Assembly (NCBI GenBank): GCA_020796225.1
Contig: CM036758.1
Coordinates: 71,727,366 to 71,791,365 of the forward strand
Source of the DNA: Arion vulgaris
Lineage: Eukaryota; Mollusca; Gastropoda; Stylommatophora; Arionidae
Reading direction: 5' to 3'
DNA length: 64,000 nucleotides
The translations under genes and the position numbers were made by a program. Under the pieces are notes generated by a model that worked only from the letters and a program-made list of their open reading frames with translations, was not told where the DNA came from and did no database searches. Shown here piece after piece: positions 55,963 through 64,000 of this stretch (positions are counted from its first letter, which is position 1; every line of letters begins with the position of its first letter).

Positions 55963-56210
55963 AAGCGTCTAAAGCCGAAGGATTTACTTCATTACAGCGG
56001 GTTTTACCCTATGTAACTCAGTCCCTATACGCAGAAATGACACCCACCAGCCGAGAGTACTGCACACAGTAGGAACTCCGTAACACCGGCAACAACCCTA
56101 ATGTCTCTGGAAATAAATTCACACGTGAACAGAACTGCGTGGTCCGGATTCGAACAAAACGACTTTCGGAACGGTAGGCAAGGCTTAGCTACTTAGCCAC
56201 AAAGACCCCC
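55963..56210 (-). mobile_element. SINE-B
   Basis: Antisense, full length though diverged, with tail gcgtctaaagccgaaggatt and head ctacttagccacaaagaccc. Confidence 0.85.
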
Positions 56211-56215
56211 AAATG

Positions 56216-56345
56216 AACTGACTTAATTGCATCAGGTTTGTACTTATATGTATCCTTCCGTCTCCGTAGAAATTGTGCACTCCATCTGCTAGAAGTTTTG
56301 TACAAATCATGAACATTATAAGTCTTACTTGTGGACAATTTTGGT
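56216..56345 (-). mobile_element. SINE-B, very decayed
   Basis: gaactgacttaattgcatca and ctccgtagaaattgtgcact match the SINE-B body antisense at low identity. Confidence 0.5.
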
Positions 56346-56369
56346 GCTAGACATATAATAAGTAATGAA

Positions 56370-56562
56370 ATTTCCAGTAGCCATTGCAGACTTTAGGGCG
56401 TGAAGTGCTGGTCCCTTTATATTTCTAGCCCCTAGAGTGAAGGAGGTAGGAAAGCCAATTCCTTTTCTCACATGTGGAACGTAGAGAGTGGGGATTAAAC
56501 CCACAACCCTCTGGATGCATAGTCGATATGTGAACGTTATAGGATTACGCTAATTCGTCCCA
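56370..56562 (-). mobile_element. Possible tRNA-headed SINE, single copy here
   Basis: The minus strand begins with a head reading ttagcgtaatcctataacgt and box B-like tgggtttaatccccac, then a body. No second copy, so the call is tentative. Confidence 0.45.
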
Positions 56563-56624
56563 CGCAATACATATACACAACTCATTAAAGACAGGTAAAA
56601 ATTAAAAATTTCTATTTTAAAAAA

Positions 56625-56700
56625 ATTCCTTTGAAACGACATCTGGGAGCACTGCCGGTGCTACGGAGTTCGTGCACTGCCGCTAAGATCTCTATAAGAA
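56625..56700 (+). mobile_element. SINE-F internal fragment
   Basis: ggtgctacggagttcgtgca ctgccgctaagatctc is the sense of the SINE-F core seen at 30640. Confidence 0.7.
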
Positions 56701-56752
56701 AGAAATTGAAGTAAAAAAAAAAGAGTAAACAAAAGCAACCAAAAAAAATCTT

Positions 56753-56975
56753 TCGTTACTGCCTGTAGTTTCGCTTTTTAGGGCAGTGTAGGACAGGTGG
56801 GACGTGAGCTTGAGGAATTTAATGACCACATGGCTAGTACAGTCGGCGCGAAACTGCGCATGTTATGATATTTTTCATTTATGCCCACAACAGAAAAAAA
56901 GCGTTGCATTACCATGGATTAAACACGGGTCTTCCGTTTGGGAACCGCGATCAAATCTATTCGACACGACGCTCG
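56753..56975 (-). mobile_element. SINE-H
   Basis: Antisense copy colinear with 21044-21283 (cgttactgcctgtagtttcg to attcgacacgacgctcg). Confidence 0.8.
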
Positions 56976-57079
56976 TCAAGCGTTGAAGTATATATGTTAT
57001 TCATTGAAATGCAATAATAATGGTCATATCAATCACTCAACGCAAATAAGACTCTGTAAATCACTCAGAACATAGTATA

Positions 57080-57513
57080 CAGTGGCGGCTCGTGATAATT
57101 TTCGTTGGTGGGGGCTGACATAAATTTTCTGAAAAAATTATGGTTTGGGGTTGCTATGTTTTAATTTATAAAATAATAAATAAACGTTACACATAATTTT
57201 TGGTAGCGTCTGTGGCCTAGGGGTAGCGTCTGTGGCTTAGAGGTCTATTAACCCAGGCGTTCTGAGTACGAATCACGATGCGGACAGTTTGGTTGCAAAT
57301 TGTTTGCGTGGATTTTAACAAAGGACGATGGCACCACCCGTTTAGAAAGCAATGGCAAACTACTGAACGTAATAATGCCTAGAAAAATCACAAACAGCGT
57401 TAAAAGCTGGGGTTGATTCGCAAAGTCCTGTAAAGGATATGCAATTAACTTAACTTAAACATAATTTTTGGTAGGGCCCGGCCCCAGTGGCCCTTAATGA
57501 CGAGCTGCCACTG
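57080..57513 (+). mobile_element. hAT-1 MITE carrying a SINE-I
   Basis: Ends cagtggcggctcgtgat and cgagctgccactg; TSD atagtata / atagtatc at 57072-57079 and 57514-57521. Without the SINE it matches 28417-28582 closely. Confidence 0.93.
57207..57458 (+). mobile_element. SINE-I inserted in hAT-1, with TSD
   Basis: Perfect 16-bp TSD acataatttttggtag at 57191-57206 and 57459-57474. Starts cgtctgtggcctaggggtag (with a duplicated head start) and ends in a taactt repeat tail. Confidence 0.95.
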
Positions 57514-57521
57514 ATAGTATC

Positions 57522-57759
57522 GATTAGTCTGACAGGCTGCATTGCGCCAGCCACTTGTCAAGTCGTATCGTGAGGTATAATAACATCTGGTTTCGTGTGA
57601 TGTCGCAATCAGAATGAATCTATAATTACAAAGTGTACATAAATGTATATATATATATATATCAGATCAAATCGGTTGGCATTTGCATATCGCATATTAG
57701 ATTAAATAAACAACTAATATTTGATGTACTCGTGTTGCGATCTGATCAGTTGAGATATA
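57522..57759. other. No recognised feature; short (AT)n
   Basis: AT-rich spacer with (TA)n near 57646. Confidence 0.45.
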
Positions 57760-58300
57760 TTCGTTTTAGATCAGGTAACAGCTTTTCGCCTTAGATTAGG
57801 TAAGATTTATTTGCCTTAGATCATGTAAAGTTGTGGAGGCAACAAACCCACATTAAACACCCACAATATCCCACCAGCAGACTAAACAGAAAACAGCCCA
57901 CTACAATCTTTCGCCTAAGAACAGGTCACTGCAGGCTCAACCACCACATGCACAGAATAAAGCCTGCTCTGACTGCACAGTGTGCATGCCAGACAGAAAC
58001 ACAGACTCCAGAGCACATCCTGCAGTCATGTCCATCATACATACACCAAAGAAACGAAACATGGCCTCATGAACAAAGCTACAGACCAAGCTATGGGGAA
58101 CTCTCGAAGAACTCCAACTGACATGCAGCTTCGTAGAGGCAACCATCTCATTGTTTAGACGAGCATACGAAACCGAACGCAAAGAAGAAGAAGCAGAAGA
58201 AGATCAGGTAAAATCTATTCGACAGATGAGGTAACATTTCTTTGCCTTTGATCAGGTAAAATCTCTTTGCCAAAGATCAGGTAAAATCAATGTTGATCAA
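57760..58300. repeat. Short degenerate repeat (agatcaggtaaaatctattt) interrupted by LINE-e-like copy
   Basis: Units around gatcaggtaa flank the LINE at 57833-58205 on both sides (three left, four right). Confidence 0.75.
57833..58205 (+). mobile_element. LINE-e relative, C-terminal end
   Basis: Frame reads TTIFRLRTGHCRLNHHMHRI then C-x-C-x8-H-x4-C (CACQTETQTPEHILQSC) and ends before a GAAGAA tail. Clearly the same protein region as residues 373-410 of LINE-e but a distinct subfamily. Confidence 0.85.
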
Positions 58301-58522
58301 GGTTTTCGGTGATCAACCGTGGTCACACAGAACATTTTTGACCAAATTCACATGAAACCCTGAATTTTCCACGATACACGATCACTAGCGCAACTTCTTA
58401 TCCACTTCGAAACTGGCGGCCCCAGCTCCAGTAGTAATCATAGAATCCTAGAAATCTATACAACAGCGCAATTGTAACCTGAATGGTAACAAAAGAAAGA
58501 AAGAAAGATTCCCTTGAATAGA
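58301..58522. other. No recognised feature
   Basis: Unique-looking spacer. Confidence 0.45.
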
Positions 58523-58903
58523 CAATCATTGTCTTCCTGTCATTTTATGAATGTTGATAACATAATCATTGTCTTCATGTCATTCTATGAATGTTGATAA
58601 TACTACTGTGTCGTTGACATAATCATTGTCTTCATGTCATTCTATGAATGTTGATAATACTACTGTGTCGTTGACATAATCATTGTCTTCATGTCATTCT
58701 ATGAATGTTGATAATACTACTGTGTGGTTGACATAATCATTGTCTTCATGTCATTCTATGAATGTTGATAATACTACTGTGTGGTTGACATAATCATTGT
58801 CTTCATGTCATTCTATGGATGTTGATAATACTACTGTGTGGTTGACATAATCATTGTCTTCATGTCATTTTATGGATGTTGATAATACTACTGTGTGGTT
58901 GAC
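58523..58903. repeat. 58-bp tandem repeat, about 6.5 copies
   Basis: Unit ataatcattgtcttcatgtc attctatgaatgttgataat actactgtgtggttgac, near-perfect. Confidence 0.97.
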
Positions 58904-59099
58904 ATATCCAATCTGTGATATTTGATGATCTCCGTTTGTTGATGTCATCGAACTTTGTCTACATGGACTCTGACATTTATTATGAAATGTTCGACGTACT
59001 AAATGATGTATATACATACAGGGTTAGTTTACTACACTAGCGGGCTTCTTGTTTTATGTGAAATCAATTGCACGTGTCACCATTTATTTCAGTGGTTCT

Positions 59100-59680
59100 C
59101 AAAAGGGTGTGCCCAGGTGCACCAGTGCCTAGGGGATCTCTATGGCTGAGTGGTTAAGCCTTTTGCCTTGCGAGTCGAAGGTCGTGGGTTTGAATCCGGT
59201 CCGTGGCCTTCTGTTCACAAGTGCAGTTTTTTTCCTGAGACCCCTAGGATTGTTGCCGGAGCTACGGAATTCGTGCTTTGTGCAATACTCTCGGAAGGTG
59301 GCGTGCCATTTCTGCGGGGAGGGACCGAGCCATATGGGGTAAAACCCGGTGCAATGAAGTTAATAGTTCGGCTTTTAAACTCTTTTAAACCAGTGTGCGT
59401 GTGACATTCCTAGGTGCGCCCTAGGAAATCCCAGATCAGAGGTCGGCGACGCGGTGCCAGCTGGCTCCAGGGTAAAAAATCGCCAAGATAATCAGGCCCA
59501 TGCTTCTCATAGACAGAAATTAAATGATGAATAAAGTTACTTAGCATTTTCCAATTATTTTTGTGTGTTTTTTTGCATTTTATTTATTAAGTTTTTGTGT
59601 ATGATGCGCCTACGAATTGTTTGTAGGACTTTATAAAAGGAATTTTGTGTGCCAAGACTTCCAGAAGTTTAAGAACCACT
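59100..59680. mobile_element. hAT-3 MITE with nested SINE-B
   Basis: Starts cagtggttctcaaaagggtg and ends cagaagtttaagaaccact (inverted match agtggttcttaaa). Flanks catttattt / tatctattc are only weakly similar, so the TSD is unsure. The internal GC-rich part includes ggtcggcgacgcggtgccag. Confidence 0.7.
59133..59393 (+). mobile_element. SINE-B inserted in hAT-3
   Basis: Sense, full length: gctgagtggttaagccttt, box B gggtttgaatcc, tail cttttaaactctttta. Confidence 0.9.
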
Positions 59681-59843
59681 TATCTATTCCTACAATTTAG
59701 TTGTTTGTTCTAAATATAGTAAAATTATTATTGTTTGTTTTATATGTGGTTTAAAACCTATTCTTCTCGTTAGTTTTCCAAACTTATTGTATTACACGCT
59801 ATCAAATGAATTTGAAGAATCTCTACAATAAAACATCCTCTCT

Positions 59844-60100
59844 TCTTCTTCTTCTTCTTTGCGTTCGTTCTTTACGACCAATTTTAATCACTCTTTGTGA
59901 TATGTTTGATCTTTGCCAAGAACGTGTATACGTTGCACATTGGTTTGGTAGGTCCCTAAGCGCATAGAACTTCTACACGTTTAGGACACATGCATCCGAT
60001 TTCCGCCAAACCTCCTTAGACGCCTCTTACGACATGCGTGGCAGGTAACAGTGGTTCTATTCTTTACACCCCAAATTTGGGCCCCGTAACCACTCGGGCG
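59844..60100 (-). mobile_element. SINE-D, full length, with TSD
   Basis: Perfect 11-bp TSD acatcctctct at 59833-59843 and 60101-60111. Confidence 0.95.
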
Positions 60101-60129
60101 ACATCCTCTCTAGCAGGTGACGCCTCTGG

Positions 60130-60490
60130 TCCTTACTTACTTACTTATTCCTCTCCGTTCCTTGTGGAGTATAGGGTCTCAACAGTTTTGTGCCACTTTT
60201 CCCGGTGTCTGGTTTTCTTTATGGTTTCCCAGGATAGTCAAGCACCCTTCAGTTCCTCAAGAAGACTTCGTCTCCAGGTCTGTTTAGTATGTTCTCTTTT
60301 TTGTTTTCCTTGCGTGATACACTCAAGGGCTTGTCTAGTGACACCCAACTGTGTCTTCCTTAGGTGTATGCCCGACCTATCGCTATTTTCTCCTCTTAAC
60401 CTGAGTCATCATTGGTTCTTGTCTTGTTCTTATCCAGAGGTCTGTGTTTGCAACACTGTCCTACCATCTCAGTCTGAGAATACGCCGAAG
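60130..60490 (-). mobile_element. LINE-a 3' end, decayed
   Basis: The left edge is cttacttacttacttattcc, the reverse of the gtaagtaagtaag tail. The minus strand gives GTKLLRPYTPQGTERN and SRKENKKENIL. Same subfamily as 18095-18425. Confidence 0.75.
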
Positions 60491-60570
60491 ACATCCGTTG
60501 ATAAAGGTCTAAATCTTATTTCTGTTTAACTTTGGTACTAACCACGTTGAACCTGATTTGATCTTGATAC

Positions 60571-61612
60571 TTCTTCTCTTCCACCATTGACTTCTTTATA
60601 GAAGTGTTGGGGTGAAATGTAGTGATCTTGTGTGTGCTTGTTCTTCTCTTCCACCATTGACTTCTTTATAGAAGTGTTGGGGGTAAAAGGTAGTGATCTT
60701 GTGTATGCGTGTTCTTCTCTTCCACCATTGACTTCTTTATAGAAGTGTTGGGGGTGAAATGTAGTGATCTTGTGTGTGCTTGTTCTTCTCTTCCACCATT
60801 GAATTCTTTATAGAAGTGTTGGGGGTAAAACGTAGTGATCTTGTGTATGCTTGTTCTTCTCTTCCACCATTGACTTCTTTATAGAAGTGTTGGGGGTGAA
60901 ACGTAGTGATCTTGTGTGTGCTTGTCTTCTCTTCCACCATTCACTTCTTTATAGAAGTGTTGGGGTGAAAAGTAGTGATCTTGTGTATGGTTGTTCTTCT
61001 CTTCCACCATTCACTTCTTTATACAGGGTGTTCAGGATAATTGCAGCCCCATTGACAAATCGAAAGTTGCCCGATAACCTATCAAGTTGTGTATATTTAC
61101 TATTTAAACCGATTCTGACTAGCTCGTCCTACGTCACATTTGTTCATCGCACCTTCCAGCACTACAATTACATACCGTCACACAACCTTGACCTATACTA
61201 CGTCATAGCTGAACCTTCTCATTTTCATACATATATGCCAGAATAGCTCCATTCACAGAATGCTTTTATCTTGAACACCCTGTAGAAGTGTTGGGGGTGA
61301 AACGTAGTGATCTTGTGTATGCTTGTTCTTCTCTTCCACCATTTACTTCTTTATAGAAGTGTTGGGGTGAAACGTAGTAATCTTGTGTGTGCTTGTTCTT
61401 CTCTTCCACCATTGACTTCTTTATAGAAGTGTTGGGGCTGAAACGTAGTGATCTTGTGTGTGCTTGTTCTTCTCTTCCACCATTTACTTCTTTATAGAAT
61501 TGTTGGGGTGAAACGTAGTGATCTTGTGTGTGCTTGTTCTTCTCTTCCACCATTGACTTCTTTATAGAAGTGTTGGGGGTGAAACGTAGTGATCTTGTGT
61601 GTGCTTGTTTTA
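60571..61612. repeat. 70-bp array grown from a LINE-c 3' end, about 11 copies
   Basis: Unit ttcttctcttccaccattga cttctttatagaagtgttgg gggtgaaacgtagtgatctt gtgtgtgcttg. The single-copy form of this unit is the 3' end of the LINE-c copy at 26199-26275, so the array is an expansion of the LINE terminus, still attached to its LINE at 61613. Confidence 0.92.
61024..61282. mobile_element. mariner-like MITE in the 70-bp array
   Basis: Inverted ends cagggtgttcaggataa and ttatcttgaacaccctg, flanked by TA at 61022-61023 and 61283-61284. It splits one array unit precisely at tttaTAgaagtg, so neighbouring units show the empty site. No transposase. Confidence 0.93.
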
Positions 61613-61975
61613 AGGCCCTTTGTAAGCTGATATTCATGTTCGTAAGGCTGTTTGTGATGCCGTCGTTCCATCTTTTGCGTGGTCTTCCTCGTGCTTTGTA
61701 CTCATTATTCTTTTTTTTTGTGTGGCTCTCTGTGGTAGGCGATACCAGGGCATTCTGGTCAGGTGTCCAAACCATTTAATTTGTTGTTCTTTTATGAATT
61801 GCATAACTGGTTTCACATCCAGTCTTCTTCTGATTTCATCATTTCTAATTTTGTCTCTTATTGTCACACCTGCAGCTCTTCTAAGACACCTCATCTCTGT
61901 CGTTATGATTTTCCGCTCATTAGCTGCTGTTATTGGCCTTGTAAGCCACCGCAACACAAGGGTGAATTGAGATAT
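61613..61975 (-). mobile_element. LINE-c (second subfamily), 5' truncated
   Basis: The minus-strand frame reads RPITAANERKIITTEMRCLR, RRLDVKPVMQFIKEQQIKWF and, in the same frame, ARGRPRKRWNDGITN at its overlap with the array. Confidence 0.88.
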
Positions 61976-62161
61976 ACATATTAATAAAGATCTATATTAA
62001 ATTGTCGACATATCTCTATTATTACCTTCTTGAATATATGTTCTCTTGTTTCTGTTTTCTGTCTAATACCAGCTTGTACAACATTCATTACTTATTCCAT
62101 GTCTCTAACGAAATTTTCTCATTATCATTTGTAATATATTATTACTGGCACGGTACAGATT
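61976..62161. other. No recognised feature
   Basis: AT-rich spacer. Confidence 0.45.
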
Positions 62162-62350
62162 GCCCGCTTGCCCAGCGTGTTCGTAGCGCGTTGGACTGCG
62201 GGTGACTAGCACCTCTGTGAGTACGGGTTCAACTCCGCGGGTTGGCAAAAAAGCCACAGATTCCACAGATTCACGGTGTTCGTGGCACCCAACCGAAGGG
62301 TTACGATGTCCATGTCACCGAGCCGAAGAGCTGACAGCTCAGGATCAGTA
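62162..62350 (+). mobile_element. SINE-A, diverged
   Basis: Sense copy with gcccgcttgcccagcgtgtt; lacks a poly-A and ends at ctcaggatcag. Confidence 0.85.
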
Positions 62351-62574
62351 CAGCTTCTCTGTCTGTAGCCGGTACATCGCTTCTTGTTCATTTTATTTGA
62401 CGTATGAATATTGTTCTTTTCCATTCGTTTGGTTATTTAGATGGACTTGATTTGATATAGTACATTATAGATATTAACCCTTTCTACTAGTGTTTTAACA
62501 ATATCGGCTGTAGTTTTATCACGTCGTGGTGTTTATCATGACATGTTGGCTACCATGACTTTTTTCTTTTATTA
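62351..62574. other. No recognised feature
   Basis: AT-rich spacer. Confidence 0.45.
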
Positions 62575-62935
62575 TCTCCAATCATGTTTTGCCTCACAGC
62601 GTCAGGTCAAGAAGACATTTCTAGAACGAGCCCTTATGTGCACTTCATAAATAGTGTCTTTCGCAGCCTCTGTTATCTCTGAGGTCCATCTTTTGCGTGG
62701 CCGGCATTTTGCTTTGTATCCATTGTACCGGAGCAACATCTCTCTTTGAGGAGCACTGTCTGTTGGTAATCTGCTTATGTGGCCGAACTATTTAATTTGT
62801 TGTTTCTTGATGAAGTCTAGTACTGCTGTTGTACCCACTTTTTCCTGATGTCTTCATTTCTAAACCGGTCTCTTCTTGTTACTCCCAGCATTCTACGTAG
62901 ACACTTCATCTCTGTCGTGACTAGTTTTCTTATAT
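62575..62935 (-). mobile_element. LINE-c 3' end
   Basis: Broken minus frames: TEMKCLRRMLGVTRRDRFRN, DFIKKQQIK, FGHISRLPTD, LRYNGYKAKC. The 3' end is the reverse of gttttgcctcacagcgtcag. Confidence 0.85.
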
Positions 62936-63039
62936 CATTTGACGTTAGCATCCAGGTGTGGCACTAGTAGCACAATGTGGAGAGAAAGATTGTGTTGAAC
63001 ATTGCTCTTTTTGTGTTCATGGTGACATGTTTGCATTTT

Positions 63040-63292
63040 CTTCTTCTTCTTTGCATTCGTTCTTTACGACCAGTTTTAATCACTCTTTGTGATATGTTTG
63101 ATCTTTGCCAAGAACGTGTATACGTTGCACATTGGTTTGGTAGGCCCCTAAACGCATAGACTTCTACACGTTTAGGACATGTGCATCCGATTTCAGCCAA
63201 ACCTCCTTAGCCGCCTCCTACGACATGCATGGCAGGAAACAGTGGTTCCATTCTTTACACCCCAAATTTTGGCCACTGTAACCACTCGGGCG
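63040..63292 (-). mobile_element. SINE-D, full length, with TSD
   Basis: Perfect 11-bp TSD gtttgcatttt at 63029-63039 and 63293-63303. Confidence 0.95.
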
Positions 63293-63319
63293 GTTTGCAT
63301 TTTAAAATTGGCGTCATTT

Positions 63320-63535
63320 GTCCTATAATTTGACTTATCCACCAACCACAGCAAACGAGTCGTTGATTTTCTAGGCACCACTTATACCTTCAGCAATTTG
63401 TCATTGCTTTCTGAACAGTGAGGTCTATTTTTACCTTTCATAAAAATCCCACGGAAACGAATGTGCTTCCAAACTGCCTGCCGCGGAGTTTGAACCAGGC
63501 CCGCTTGGGTTGTAGTCGAGCTCACTATATATATA
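63320..63535 (-). mobile_element. SINE-I
   Basis: Antisense: ccaaccacagcaaacgagtc to box B-like (minus) tggttcaaactccgcgg and head gctcgactacaacccaagc, then (TA)n. Confidence 0.85.
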
Positions 63536-63962
63536 TATAGCCGCCCATCGCAAGTGAAGATGATAACAGTATCAGACGTGTGCTGCTGCACCTCTCTCGT
63601 GTGTGTGGAAATTACTGTAGAGTCCCAAATTTTAGAACACAATCCGCTACCACAGATGGGAGTATACATGATCAAGGCTAGACATGTGGGTGTTGTGTGT
63701 TATCTTTTTTTGCGCAGCTCGTTTTCTCTGTTCCTCAACGGCACGAAGCTCACTACCGTTTAAGCTACAGACGCCTTTGCTTCTCCGTCCTCTGTGAGGT
63801 GTCCGGCTTCTGTGAGGTGTCCGGCTTATATCGCAGTCAAAGTCAACTAGACTATGACATTTTGCATTCATATTCTCCTTCCTCTTCTTCTTCTTCTTCT
63901 TTGTTTGACAACTATTATACCCTCCTTACTGATACTCGTTGAAAATAATATCTAGATTGTGA
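63536..63962. other. No firm feature; small duplication
   Basis: ctgtgaggtgtccggcttct occurs twice (about 63793 and 63811), and a (CTT)n run lies near 63880. No exon supported. Confidence 0.45.
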
Positions 63963-64000
63963 GTGCTGCAGTAGCGTAGTTGTTAGTGAACTCACTTCCT
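63963..64000 (+). mobile_element. SINE-G head, cut by window end
   Basis: gctgcagtagcgtagttgtt agtgaactcacttcct matches the first 38 bp of the SINE-G at 49397. Confidence 0.7.

Overview
This is repeat-dense animal DNA, not microbial. The coding exons I can see have canonical GT-AG introns, and the rest is tRNA-derived SINEs, 5'-truncated LINEs, small DNA transposons and long tandem arrays. The mix (many tRNA-SINE families, RTE/CR1-like and RNase H-bearing I-clade LINEs, hAT/mariner/piggyBac MITEs) suits an invertebrate, and I favour a mollusc, possibly a gastropod. That taxonomic call is inference only.

Host gene. Four short minus-strand exons join in phase across introns of about 11.5, 3.0 and 1.9 kb: 28201-28297, 16553-16706, 13443-13576 and 11409-11508. 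Together they encode the end of a BAH domain running into an ELM2 domain, closely resembling the transcriptional corepressor atrophin/RERE. Neither the upstream part (rest of BAH) nor the downstream part (rest of ELM2, SANT, GATA finger) was found, so much of the window is probably intron of this one large gene. All other long open frames are transposon remnants or stop-free satellite frames.

Labels used here (mine, not database names). SINE-A to SINE-I are short tRNA-headed or otherwise repeated families. SINE-C, -D and -E share one 5' head of about 90 bp joined to different bodies. LINE-a to LINE-h are lineages distinguished by their C-terminal reverse-transcriptase protein motifs; LINE-e carries an RNase H domain and a C-x-C-x8-H-x4-C motif. 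hAT-1, -2 and -3 are hAT-like MITEs. Many insertions are bounded by target-site duplications (TSDs) that can be read directly.

Layout. 1-11.1 kb: LINE and SINE fragments, a (GATA)n tract and a decayed minisatellite. 11.4-28.3 kb: the atrophin-like exons, with a LINE-a copy, a 1.3-kb array of a 19-bp unit, and a LINE-e copy nested in SINE-C. 28.4-35.4 kb: hAT-1, purine-rich repeats, more LINE/SINE. 35.7-37.4 kb: 30-bp satellite. 40.1-42.1 kb: 92-bp satellite born at a LINE/SINE junction. 44.1-46.1 kb: 42-bp satellite with a 630-bp higher-order repeat. 46.5-54.6 kb: 40-bp, 56-bp and GGAT-type arrays. 55-64 kb: SINEs, MITEs and a 70-bp array grown from a LINE 3' end.

Main message. The window is a clear record of nested insertion, and of tandem arrays that repeatedly arise inside transposable elements. 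I found no defence system, CRISPR array, operon or RNA gene.
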